From Acholeplasma oculi (lineage in GTDB: Bacteria; Bacillota_I; Bacilli_A; Acholeplasmatales; Acholeplasmataceae): a stretch of 64,000 nucleotides of DNA. Made by a program: the position numbers and the translations under genes. Position 1 is the first letter of the stretch. The number at the start of each line of letters is the position of its first letter. Under the pieces are notes generated by a model. That model searched no databases, was not told the DNA's origin, and saw only the letters and a list, made by a program, of their open reading frames with translations. Below, one piece after another: positions 1-6,484 of the stretch. The stretch spans positions 1 through 64,000 of the forward strand of contig NZ_FUZK01000001.1 of NCBI RefSeq assembly GCF_900166985.1. Direction: 5' to 3'.

Positions 1-95
1 GACATTAAAATCCCCCTTTATTTTGAGGGATAAATTAGGTCTTTTAATTGACGTGCAGGGGGTCACAAGTTCAATCCTTGTACTGTGCACCATTT
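1..95. repeat. Left copy of the 95-bp direct repeat (att junction)
   Basis: Identical base for base to 14205-14299 and may extend left of the window. Positions 55-92 fold as the 3' part of a tRNA: anticodon-stem half GCAGG (55-59), variable loop GGGTC (60-64), T arm 65-81 with loop TTCAATC and a 5/5 paired stem, acceptor half ACTGTGC (82-88), A89 and CCA (90-92). The preceding bases do not form a tRNA 5' half, so this is not an intact tRNA gene. TTGACGT at 48-54 would read as a GAC (Val) anticodon loop, but it may be phage-derived. Confidence 0.9.
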
Positions 96-115
96 TTAAA
101 ACCTAAATTATCCCT
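26..115. other. attP-like site: inverted arm repeats around the tRNA-like core
   Basis: AGGGATAAATTAGGT at 26-40 and ACCTAAATTATCCCT at 101-115 are inverted repeats (14 of 15 match) that flank the tRNA-like core at 55-92. They look like arm-type integrase sites. At the right end of the element only the first arm is present (14230-14244); host sequence follows the core. A full arm-core-arm arrangement at the left end is what a junction between two tandem elements would give. The integrase-binding role is inferred. Confidence 0.55.
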
Positions 116-164
116 TTTAGCAACACCTGGAAGTGTCACAACATGCCAATTCGACATATCTATG

Positions 165-196
165 GGTATATGATATACCAAATAGACATATATGTC
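165..196. promoter_or_regulatory. Palindromic operator candidates before the XRE repressor
   Basis: Two palindromes lie just upstream of the repressor: GGTATA-TGA-TATACC (165-179) and GACATATATGTC (185-196). A further GACATAT half-site starts at about 153. Placement immediately before an XRE-family gene suggests autoregulatory operators. No convincing -35/-10 pair could be assigned. Confidence 0.5.
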
Positions 197-216
197 AATG
201 AAAGTGAGTGATTAAA

Positions 217-465
217 ATGCTAAAACTCAGAGATATTAGATTGAGTAAAGGTTTGAAGCAACAAGATATTGCAGAAATATTAGGTATAACTCAAGCAGCA
301 GCATCTAGAATAGAATCTGAAGAACGAAAGTTAGATCAGAATCAAATCATTAAATTATGCTTAGCTTTAGAGGTTACACCAGACGAGCTCCTTGGTTTTG
401 AAGAAGCATATAATAAATATACAGAATACTTACAAAGTCTTTTAAAAGATGATGTTGAGCAATAA
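217..465 (+). CDS. XRE/Cro-CI family helix-turn-helix repressor
   Basis: 82-residue protein that is almost entirely one XRE-type HTH domain: LRDIRLSKGLKQQDIAEIL forms the first helices, and ITQAAASRIE the turn and recognition helix (about residues 24-33). Such small proteins act as lysogeny repressors or as control proteins for restriction genes. The ATG at 217 is preferred because AAGTGAG lies 8 bases upstream; an in-frame GTG at 208 is the alternative. It lies next to the att site, upstream of the methyltransferase cassette and facing away from the minus-strand phage genes. It may control the cassette, phage induction, or both. A terminator follows directly, so it is probably monocistronic. 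Confidence 0.85.
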   Translation: MLKLRDIRLSKGLKQQDIAEILGITQAAASRIESEERKLDQNQIIKLCLALEVTPDELLGFEEAYNKYTEYLQSLLKDDVEQ

Positions 466-492
466 GCCACATTTTTTAATGCGGCATTTTTT
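466..492 (+). terminator. Intrinsic terminator after the XRE gene
   Basis: GCCACATT/AATGCGGC stem (one A-C mismatch, TTTT loop) directly after the stop codon, followed by a T-rich tract. Confidence 0.65.
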
Positions 493-538
493 ATAAAAAA
501 AGATTTTTAATAATTGAAAACTATATTTGAAGGAAGTG

Positions 539-580
539 TTTTATACAATTTATTCAAATATTAGAAATGAATGTATAAAA
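539..580. promoter_or_regulatory. Inverted repeat upstream of the methyltransferase
   Basis: TTTTATACA (539-547) and TGTATAAAA (572-580) are a perfect 9-bp inverted repeat with a 24-base spacer, ending 23 bases before the methyltransferase start. TATACAAT within the left arm resembles a -10 element. It could be an operator for the XRE protein acting as a control protein. This is inferred only from position. Confidence 0.4.
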
Positions 581-603
581 TCATTAGAATGGGGATTGAA
601 TAA

Positions 604-1722
604 GTGGGCAATAATACATTTTATACGAATCAGTTAATAACATACTTGGGAAATAAAAGGAATTTGTTGTCAAGTATTAATCAAGTTATAATCGACATTT
701 TAAATAGTGAGTACCAAGGCGTTAATCGAGAAGAAATAGTTATGGCTGATTTGTTCTCTGGATCTGGTGTAGTAGCACGTATGATGAAGACTTATGCTGG
801 TAAATTACACGTTAATGACTTTGAGGAGTATTCAGAGATTATTAATCAATGCTATCTTACAAATAAAAATGATTTTAATGAAGGGAAATTTGATGATTTA
901 TTAGAAAAAGTACTGAATTATAAAAAAGTTAAGAATGGTATTATTCGTTCCAATTATTCACCAAAAGATGACCGGAACATTGTTAAAGATGATCGATGTT
1001 TCTATACTAATGACAATGCAATCAGAATAGATACATATAGACGGGCTATTGATAAAATAGTTCCAAATGAAATGAAGAAGTTCTTTTTAGCACCGCTATT
1101 GTATAAAGCATCAGTTCATGTTAATACAGGTGGAATGTTTAAAGGATTCTATAAGGATAAAGAAACAAAAATTGGTAAATTTGGCGGTACAAATTCTGAT
1201 TCTCTAAAAAGAATTCTAGGGAAAATAACAATAGAAAAACCGATATTAAGTGATTTTGATTCTGAAGTTTATATTTATAAAAGAGACACTAATGAATTAA
1301 TCAGAGACTTACCTAAGATTGATATAGCTTATATTGATTCACCATATAATCAACATTCATATGGTTCAAATTATTTCATGCTCAATTTAATACTATCGAA
1401 TAAAATGCCTGATGTTGAAGTAAGCAGAGTATCAGGAATCCCATCTAACTGGAAATCGAGTAACTATTGTAAAAAGAGTGAAGCTTTAAGTAGTATGGAA
1501 GATTTAGTGAGAAATTTAAATGCATCATGGATACTTATATCTTATAATTCAGAGGGGATTATTAGCTATAGTCAAATGACTGAAATGCTTAAAAAATATG
1601 GTAGTCTTGAACCAAAAGAAGCGATAGATATTGATTATTCAAAACTAAAAAGCGGTAGAAGCGATAAACAAATAGTTAAGAAAAATAAAGAATACATTTT
1701 TGTTTTAAAGAAGGGGATATAA
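604..1722 (+). CDS. D12-class N6-adenine DNA methyltransferase
   Basis: 372-residue protein of the Dam/D12 class, which transfers methyl from S-adenosylmethionine to adenine N6 in a specific DNA site. NQLITYLGNKRNLL near the N terminus is the conserved lead-in. DLFSGSGVV (49-57) is the SAM-binding motif I. DSPYNQHSYGSNYFMLN (from residue 245) is the catalytic region, where the usual DPPY reads DSPY. The protein starts with GTG at 604 after GGGGATT; no in-frame ATG gives the conserved N terminus. It overlaps the next gene by one base and heads a three-gene operon with a DUF262-DUF1524 nuclease, so it probably provides self-protection or a targeting mark. The target sequence cannot be read from the protein. 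Confidence 0.85.
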   Translation: MGNNTFYTNQLITYLGNKRNLLSSINQVIIDILNSEYQGVNREEIVMADLFSGSGVVARMMKTYAGKLHVNDFEEYSEIINQCYLTNKNDFNEGKFDDLLEKVLNYKKVKNGIIRSNYSPKDDRNIVKDDRCFYTNDNAIRIDTYRRAIDKIVPNEMKKFFLAPLLYKASVHVNTGGMFKGFYKDKETKIGKFGGTNSDSLKRILGKITIEKPILSDFDSEVYIYKRDTNELIRDLPKIDIAYIDSPYNQHSYGSNYFMLNLILSNKMPDVEVSRVSGIPSNWKSSNYCKKSEALSSMEDLVRNLNASWILISYNSEGIISYSQMTEMLKKYGSLEPKEAIDIDYSKLKSGRSDKQIVKKNKEYIFVLKKGI

Positions 1723-2381
1723 TGATAGGGGAAGTATTGTTAGAAGTAATTGTACGATATCCAAAATTATTATTAGAGCCAGAAATGAAAAATATAACTT
1801 TTTTATTGAAGGAACTAATTATTATGGAAATTGTATGTTTAGAAGGGGATCAAATAAGCTCTAAAGAAATTCAAGATGTATATGAAGATCTTATATCAAA
1901 TGTAGAAATACCCATAGAGTTAATGGAAGAAAGCAAGTCTGCCAAAGGAAAGTCTAAATTGAAAGTATTACTCAATAATATACTTTCATCAAATTTAAGC
2001 AATTCAAATAGTTTAATGAACCGGAAAGAAATCAAGGTTGAAAAAGTTGAATCCAAATATTTTTTCTCTGCTTCAAGTGAAATAATGAAAGATATTGATG
2101 AACTATTTAAAAATGATGATGAAATTGTAGATATGTTTAAGATGGGCGTTTTTCTTGAAAAATATAAATACATACCACTATTACTTAAGTTTTTGAATAT
2201 AAAAACTGATTATTGTCAGCATAATTCAAATCATATTCATAGAAAAGCAATTTTTCCTGTCTTTAAAAACATTAAAGATAAAACGAGAAGTAGTATAGTA
2301 AACATCCTTTTTATATGTGATAAATGTATAGTTAATTTGGTTGAATCAACAGTTTACAAATTTGAAGAAAGAGGATATTAA
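1722..2381 (+). CDS. Unknown protein in the methyltransferase/DUF262 cassette
   Basis: 219 residues, not recognised. The N-terminal third is hydrophobic-helical, followed by an acidic, Ser/Asn-rich middle. The C-terminal part has a possible metal site: C and H in DYCQHNSNHIH, then CDKC about 30 residues later. The start codon overlaps the methyltransferase stop (TAATG), and the DUF262 gene begins one base after this stop. Such tight spacing implies co-translation and a shared task, perhaps an adaptor, specificity or nuclease subunit. No catalytic nuclease motif is evident. Confidence 0.7.
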   Translation: MIGEVLLEVIVRYPKLLLEPEMKNITFLLKELIIMEIVCLEGDQISSKEIQDVYEDLISNVEIPIELMEESKSAKGKSKLKVLLNNILSSNLSNSNSLMNRKEIKVEKVESKYFFSASSEIMKDIDELFKNDDEIVDMFKMGVFLEKYKYIPLLLKFLNIKTDYCQHNSNHIHRKAIFPVFKNIKDKTRSSIVNILFICDKCIVNLVESTVYKFEERGY

Positions 2382-2382
2382 T

Positions 2383-4101
2383 ATGCCAATTATCAACACC
2401 AAAAAAATGCAACACCCTACCTATCGAAGTCTATTTCAACATCTAAAAGAAGGTAAACTGGAAATTCCTACAGTACAAAGACCTTATGCATGGGAAGCAG
2501 AGCATATTGAAGATTTTTATGCTGATATATCTCAAATGTTAGAGTTTTCAGGATTAGATGAAATTGATAATAATGAAATAAATATTGCAATTGGACAAGG
2601 TATATTTTATCAAAATGATAATCTTACTTATGTATATGATGGTCAACAAAGAATATTAACTTACATTCTATTTTGCAAAGCTGCATCAAGCAAATTTCTG
2701 GAAAAATATAATGCTACACATGACATAAAGTATAAGAAAAAGATTGAAGTTTTAAAACAAGCATATACTTTCACAAGTAGAAATAGTAGTGATGAGTATA
2801 TTGATGAGGTTAGAATTACAGTTCAACCAAGAGATAGAGATGCACTTGAATATATTTTGGGTTTTTCAAGTACTAAGAAGAAAAATAATAGTTTATTAGA
2901 ACAAGCCTTTAAACTCATTTCAAGTTGGATTAATAAAATTGATAATGAAGAGGTATTAGATAAACTATATGATATTCTTACGAAAAAAATTGAGATGCTT
3001 ATTCTAGATGCCAAAAATGACTCAGATGCTGAAGGCTTATTTTATAGTACTAATTCTACTGGAAAGCCCCTAAGTATTTCACAATTATTACATGCAAGAG
3101 TCCATCAAATATTCAAGGATAAAAAAAGCATTATTTATAAGTGGGATCATATCTACAATAAATTTGATGATAAAGTTAAAAAGTCTGAGATTATTGATTC
3201 ATATTTACTTTATGCTGTGCAAGTTGAACAATTTGTAATTACTACAGCTAAGGTATTTACATTTATTAATAAAAAACTTAGAGACCCTGAATCAAAGTCA
3301 TATATAGAAAAAATTATATCAAGGTTAGAAGTACTATATGGATTAATATATGATGATAATGAGAACTTCAGAGCAATAAACACAATCGTTTCAATAACAG
3401 CTATTAAGCAAATTTATCCTCTTTTTATTGCTTTAAGTGAAATGAATGGTATCACTGACAAAAAAGTATCAGAAAAAACTATAGAAATTTTGACATACAT
3501 TATCTTACAAAATAATATAGTTAGACAATCACCTGGAACTACTAAACATGGCTTAGCAGTCATTTTACAAAACATATTAGAGAACAAAGAAGATATTTTT
3601 GAAGGTTTAGAAAAAGATACAAACACATATGATAAAATAATTGATCCAAGCATATCATTTGATAATAAGACCGGGAAAGCATTATTTGTACTTACTGCTT
3701 TATATAAAATCAAGAGTGATAGTGCATTCGTAATTGGTAATAAAGGTACAGATTTAGAGCATATTGTACCTCAAGAATATACAAGATGGACTAAAGAATA
3801 TCCTTTTTGGAAAGATGAAATTAAAGATAATGGAGAAGGAATAATATATGGATTTGGAAATTTCTTGTTACTATCAAAGAAAGTAAACCAGAGTATTTCT
3901 AACAAAATTTGGGAGACAAAAGATGGAGTTATCGGTAAAAAAACAGAAATCATTAGTAATCCTTATGTAAGTATCTTTAGTAATATTTTTAATGATAATC
4001 TAAGCAGACAGGAAACTATTACACCTGAATATATTGTTGAAAGAGGTAAAAAAATAGCAACGGTTTTTACAGAAACAGTGTTTAAGAAGTTTATAAAATA
4101 G
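2383..4101 (+). CDS. DUF262-DUF1524 (GmrSD/SspE-like) nuclease
   Basis: 572 residues. The N-terminal DUF262 domain shows IPTVQRPYAWE (28-38) and YDGQQR (85-90), the ParB-like motif linked to nucleotide hydrolysis in GmrS and SspE. The C terminus has the DUF1524 HNH-type signature LEHIVPQEY near residue 458, followed by the FGNFLLL and N-x3-SN elements of that fold. Proteins of this architecture restrict DNA according to its modification state. ATG 2383 with AAGAGG upstream is chosen over the longer frame from 2341, which would overlap the preceding gene by 41 bases. It is last in an operon with an adenine methyltransferase and an unknown protein, a partner set that differs from classic stand-alone GmrSD. 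The defence role is inferred. Confidence 0.88.
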   Translation: MPIINTKKMQHPTYRSLFQHLKEGKLEIPTVQRPYAWEAEHIEDFYADISQMLEFSGLDEIDNNEINIAIGQGIFYQNDNLTYVYDGQQRILTYILFCKAASSKFLEKYNATHDIKYKKKIEVLKQAYTFTSRNSSDEYIDEVRITVQPRDRDALEYILGFSSTKKKNNSLLEQAFKLISSWINKIDNEEVLDKLYDILTKKIEMLILDAKNDSDAEGLFYSTNSTGKPLSISQLLHARVHQIFKDKKSIIYKWDHIYNKFDDKVKKSEIIDSYLLYAVQVEQFVITTAKVFTFINKKLRDPESKSYIEKIISRLEVLYGLIYDDNENFRAINTIVSITAIKQIYPLFIALSEMNGITDKKVSEKTIEILTYIILQNNIVRQSPGTTKHGLAVILQNILENKEDIFEGLEKDTNTYDKIIDPSISFDNKTGKALFVLTALYKIKSDSAFVIGNKGTDLEHIVPQEYTRWTKEYPFWKDEIKDNGEGIIYGFGNFLLLSKKVNQSISNKIWETKDGVIGKKTEIISNPYVSIFSNIFNDNLSRQETITPEYIVERGKKIATVFTETVFKKFIK

Positions 4102-4166
4102 GAAACATAATCTAATAAATATTACATTTAATATTGAAAACAGTGAAATATCTTAACAATAGAAAA

Positions 4167-4192
4167 TGAAGGCTAAAAACCTTCATTTTTTA
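4167..4192. terminator. Bidirectional terminator between the cassette and integrase
   Basis: TGAAGG (4167-4172) pairs with CCTTCA (4180-4185), and T tracts lie on both sides. It sits between the converging DUF262 and integrase genes. Confidence 0.7.
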
Positions 4193-5059
4193 TTATACTC
4201 CCCAATCATTATATAATCTGTATTCTTTGAGTGCTCGCTTTTCATCATGTTGGACGTATTTAATTGTAGTTTCTATCCTGGAGTGATCAAATAACTTTTG
4301 CAGATCGTCTATGTTTAAACCATTCTCTATTAATATGGATGCAAATGTTTTTCTAAAACGATGTGTATGAATTCTCTCAATTTTTAGTTTAGATTTAAGT
4401 CTTCTGTAGAATAATTTTATATCATTTTTATTAATCAATCTGTCTTTAATAAAATTATGGAAAAGATAAATTCTATCAGATTGTATTTGAACTAATTGAA
4501 TTAAAAAGTTATATGAAAAATCAGAGAAAGGAGCATACCTATGTTTTCTAGTTTTACCTGAGTATACTGATATCATTCTATTTCTAAAATCTATTTCTTT
4601 GATTTTTATGGATAAAGCTTCTGAGATTCTTAATCCAGAATCCAGTAAAAGAAACAAAAGAGTTTTATAGACAAGACTATTTTTACTTGAATTAAGATTT
4701 TTAACATAATCTATGATTAGTTTTAAATCATCATGATAGAACCTCTCAAAAGGCTTAGTGTCACTAGGTAAATGGGGTAGATCAACGATGGAAGTGGTTA
4801 TCCTATAATGCTGCATCACTTTACGCAAATAGTTAATGATTTTCTTTATAGAGTTATTACCATTTGAAGTGTTATTTTTTAAATAGGTTATTATTTTATA
4901 TCCAACATTTATATCAACTTTTTCCAATTTTTTTATCTTAAGTGCATCACATGCATTTATTATATGATTTACTATCCTTAAGTGATATTGATTGGTGCTA
5001 TTTTCATAGCTAGATTTGGTTAGTTCATAATAGTTCATTATTGATTTGTTTATATTCAT
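4193..5059 (-). CDS. Tyrosine recombinase / phage integrase
   Basis: 288 residues. It catalyses site-specific recombination between the element's att site and the tRNA 3' end. An N-terminal SAM-like core-binding region (about 1-95) precedes the catalytic domain. Catalytic residues can be placed: R144 in SGLRISEAL, H233 and R236 in HTHRFR, H259 in FDHS and the nucleophile Y268 in IKYV. ATG 5059 with AAGGGA upstream is chosen; the frame stays open to 5155, but that extension is Cys-rich and unlike integrases. It lies downstream of the structural block but is separated by a terminator, so it probably has its own promoter. Confidence 0.92.
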   Translation of the reverse strand: MNINKSIMNYYELTKSSYENSTNQYHLRIVNHIINACDALKIKKLEKVDINVGYKIITYLKNNTSNGNNSIKKIINYLRKVMQHYRITTSIVDLPHLPSDTKPFERFYHDDLKLIIDYVKNLNSSKNSLVYKTLLFLLLDSGLRISEALSIKIKEIDFRNRMISVYSGKTRKHRYAPFSDFSYNFLIQLVQIQSDRIYLFHNFIKDRLINKNDIKLFYRRLKSKLKIERIHTHRFRKTFASILIENGLNIDDLQKLFDHSRIETTIKYVQHDEKRALKEYRLYNDWGV

Positions 5060-5086
5060 TGTGTTATCCCTTTCAATTTTTGAAAG

Positions 5087-5140
5087 GTTGGCCAACCGTA
5101 TACAAAGTATATTATACTTGACAGCCTTACAAAAGCAACA
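5087..5140 (-). promoter_or_regulatory. Integrase promoter with palindromic operator
   Basis: Reading the minus strand upstream of the integrase, TTGCTT and TATAAT are 16 bases apart. Between the -10 and the gene lies the perfect palindrome GGTTGGCCAACC (about 5087-5098). This suggests repressible integrase expression. The regulator is unknown. Confidence 0.45.
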
Positions 5141-5145
5141 TGAAG

Positions 5146-5168
5146 TTTTCCACAAAATATGTGGATAA
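5146..5168. other. Inverted DnaA-box pair, candidate replication origin
   Basis: TTTTCCACA (5146-5154) and TGTGGATAA (5160-5168) face each other across 5 bases. The second is a perfect match to the consensus DnaA box TTATCCACA read on the minus strand; the first matches 8 of 9. An AT-rich stretch with a promoter-like sequence follows. In an element that encodes a DnaD-like protein and no evident rolling-circle Rep, this could be a double-strand origin. The pair can also form a 6-bp hairpin. Confidence 0.45.
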
Positions 5169-5174
5169 CTTGGC

Positions 5175-5203
5175 TTGACAAAAATATAACATTGTTATAA
5201 GAT
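5175..5203 (+). promoter_or_regulatory. Plus-strand promoter upstream of a candidate small RNA
   Basis: TTGACA (5175-5180) with TAAGAT at 5198-5203 (17-base spacer) or TATAAG at 5196-5201 (15-base spacer). It points into a short non-coding stretch and opposes all neighbouring minus-strand genes. Confidence 0.45.
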
Positions 5204-5208
5204 ACTGA

Positions 5209-5297
5209 TACATGGGTATCCAGTCCCTACCCCCAAATATCTGGGTCGTCAGTTTAACTGATGGAAAAAAGCTGTCAACTAAGTCAGCTTTTTTTGT
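5209..5297 (+). ncRNA. Candidate small structured RNA
   Basis: The stretch between the promoter at 5175 and the hairpin with T7 at 5265-5297 would give a transcript of about 90 bases. It contains an ACCC/GGGT hairpin, a 7-bp stem CGTCAGT-TTA-ACTGATG (5247-5263), and a terminator stem of 10 bp. No ORF is visible. It would be antisense to the last codons of the gene at 5279-5779. An RNA-polymerase-primed origin transcript is an alternative. Confidence 0.35.
5265..5297. terminator. Terminator at the end of the structural block (works on both strands)
   Basis: AAAAAAGCTG (5265-5274) pairs perfectly with CAGCTTTTTT (5285-5294), so each strand has a U run after the stem. On the minus strand it includes the stop codon of the 166-residue basic protein and ends the structural operon. 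On the plus strand it would end the candidate small RNA. Confidence 0.75.
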
Positions 5298-5779
5298 TTG
5301 TTTATACCAGATATTTTATCTCTACGTTTCATATCATTAGGATGTACAATACCTTTTTTCTTGTTCAGAGGTGACACGCCAACTTTGAATTTTTTCTTGG
5401 TTTTCTCTGATATATCCTTATCATTAGTATCAATCCAACTACTTTTTTTCAGATTTGTTTGATGAAGTTTAATTCTCTTTTTCTGTGTAATATTTTTAGG
5501 ATTACCTGGAGTGCCATATATTTGAGCGACTTTAGCAGTCTTATCGTGATTTGCTTTAATGATAGCTACAGGTCTAGGATTAGCATTACCCTTTTTCTTC
5601 ATATACTTTTTCATTTCTCCTTTAGGAACTAGATGAGAAGGATGCATGAAATATATTTCTCCTGAGTGAGTTGGATTTCTCTTTTTGTATAGAGTTTGAA
5701 CCTTCTTTTTCTTTGAAAATTTATGAGGATTTAATCGATTACTTGTTAGTTGTTTAATATTAGACTTAAGTAATTTCAT
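5279..5779 (-). CDS. Highly basic phage protein, unknown function
   Basis: 166 residues, very rich in Lys and Arg with almost no hydrophobic stretch. The central part (GEIYFMHPSHLVPKG, then NPRPVAIIKAN) might be a small beta fold reminiscent of PemK-type SH3-like barrels, but the match is weak. It follows another basic gene with a 2-base gap and is last in the minus-strand structural block. Binding to the phage genome or to membrane phospholipid is plausible. The function is not established. Confidence 0.7.
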   Translation of the reverse strand: MKLLKSNIKQLTSNRLNPHKFSKKKKVQTLYKKRNPTHSGEIYFMHPSHLVPKGEMKKYMKKKGNANPRPVAIIKANHDKTAKVAQIYGTPGNPKNITQKKRIKLHQTNLKKSSWIDTNDKDISEKTKKKFKVGVSPLNKKKGIVHPNDMKRRDKISGINKQKKLT

Positions 5780-5781
5780 GT

Positions 5782-5961
5782 TTATTTACTCGACTTCTTT
5801 TGTGCTTTACGAATTGATATCAATTCAGATTTACCAGTATTATTATTAACTCTGATACGTGCGTTATATTCATCATAAGAAGATTGTTTTTTAACTGTAG
5901 GTTTTTTTGATGTTTTCGTCTTACGTTTAGATGCTGTTACTTTCTTTTTTAATAATCCCAT
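5782..5961 (-). CDS. Small lysine-rich phage protein
   Basis: 59 residues starting MGLLKKKVTASKRKTKTSKK, with a second basic patch at the C terminus. ATG 5961 has a strong GGAGG site 7-8 bases upstream, and its stop is two bases before the next ATG, so it is a real gene although short. Its composition suggests nucleic-acid binding, perhaps a virion-core or packaging protein in the filamentous particle. No TM segment is present, so it is unlikely to be the coat protein. Confidence 0.7.
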   Translation of the reverse strand: MGLLKKKVTASKRKTKTSKKPTVKKQSSYDEYNARIRVNNNTGKSELISIRKAQKKSSK

Positions 5962-6028
5962 GTGTATTCCTCCTAGGGTTTAAAATTTTGTTGTGTGTGA
6001 TATTTCAACTTCCGGATAATAGTATTTA

Positions 6029-6050
6029 TATATATACTAAAGTATATATA
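6029..6050. repeat. AT-rich palindrome between structural genes
   Basis: TATATATACT (6029-6038) and AGTATATATA (6041-6050) pair perfectly with a 2-base centre. It lies just after the stop of the TM-coiled-coil gene. It could be an operator, a processing site or a weak attenuator. Confidence 0.4.
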
Positions 6051-6052
6051 AA

Positions 6053-6484
6053 CTAAATCACTTCATCCTCATTTGTATCATCAGATATATCGACATCTTT
6101 TAGAATAGGTTCTATTTTCTTTTTAGATCCTTTTTTACCTTTAGAACTTGTTTCAGTTTGAAGCTTTGCATCTATACTTTTTAATGCTGCAGCTTTACTC
6201 CTGATTTGATTTTCAATATTCTTAAGTTGTTTTTCTTTCTCTTCAATTTTTTCATTAAAGTGTTGGTTTGCTATCGTGAATTGATACTCATCCAGATATA
6301 TCCTGGATTCAATTTCTGTCTCAGCAATTTTCTTTAAATCAATCTTAACTTGCTTGGCTGGAAATATGTACATAGCTGTTGCAAAAATAAACATACCTAG
6401 AAGAAATATCAGTGTAGAAGCAATTACAATAAAAGCACCCATGAGTGTATATTCAAATATTTGAAACCATATATCTTGGTTCAT
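6053..6484 (-). CDS. Phage membrane protein with TM segment and coiled coil
   Basis: 143 residues: a hydrophobic TM segment at about 13-40 (GAFIVIASTLIFLLGMFIFA), a helical coiled-coil region at about 45-110 rich in E/K/Q, and a charged tail. Its ATG overlaps the Zot-like gene's stop (ATGA), so the two are co-translated. The Zot-like protein here has no clear TM segment. This gene may supply the membrane anchor that is fused to it in other phages, comparable with pI/pXI pairs. That pairing is inferred from position. Confidence 0.75.
   Translation of the reverse strand: MNQDIWFQIFEYTLMGAFIVIASTLIFLLGMFIFATAMYIFPAKQVKIDLKKIAETEIESRIYLDEYQFTIANQHFNEKIEEKEKQLKNIENQIRSKAAALKSIDAKLQTETSSKGKKGSKKKIEPILKDVDISDDTNEDEVI

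Noticed and set aside
51-53. Arg(ACG) anticodon reading of the att core
   Set aside because: It would place G at position 33, where tRNAs need U. The GAC reading keeps U33, though the loop may be phage-derived.
48-92. Complete tRNA-Val gene at the left end
   Set aside because: Only the 3' part pairs. The preceding bases give no D arm, no acceptor 5' half and no partner for the GCAGG anticodon-stem half.
2341-2382. Longer N terminus of the DUF262 protein
   Set aside because: The extension overlaps the preceding gene by 41 bases and lacks a ribosome site, while ATG 2383 has AAGAGG and starts one base after the upstream stop.
5060-5155. Longer N terminus of the integrase
   Set aside because: It would run through the promoter-like and palindromic region, is Cys-rich and has no ribosome site; ATG 5059 is well placed.
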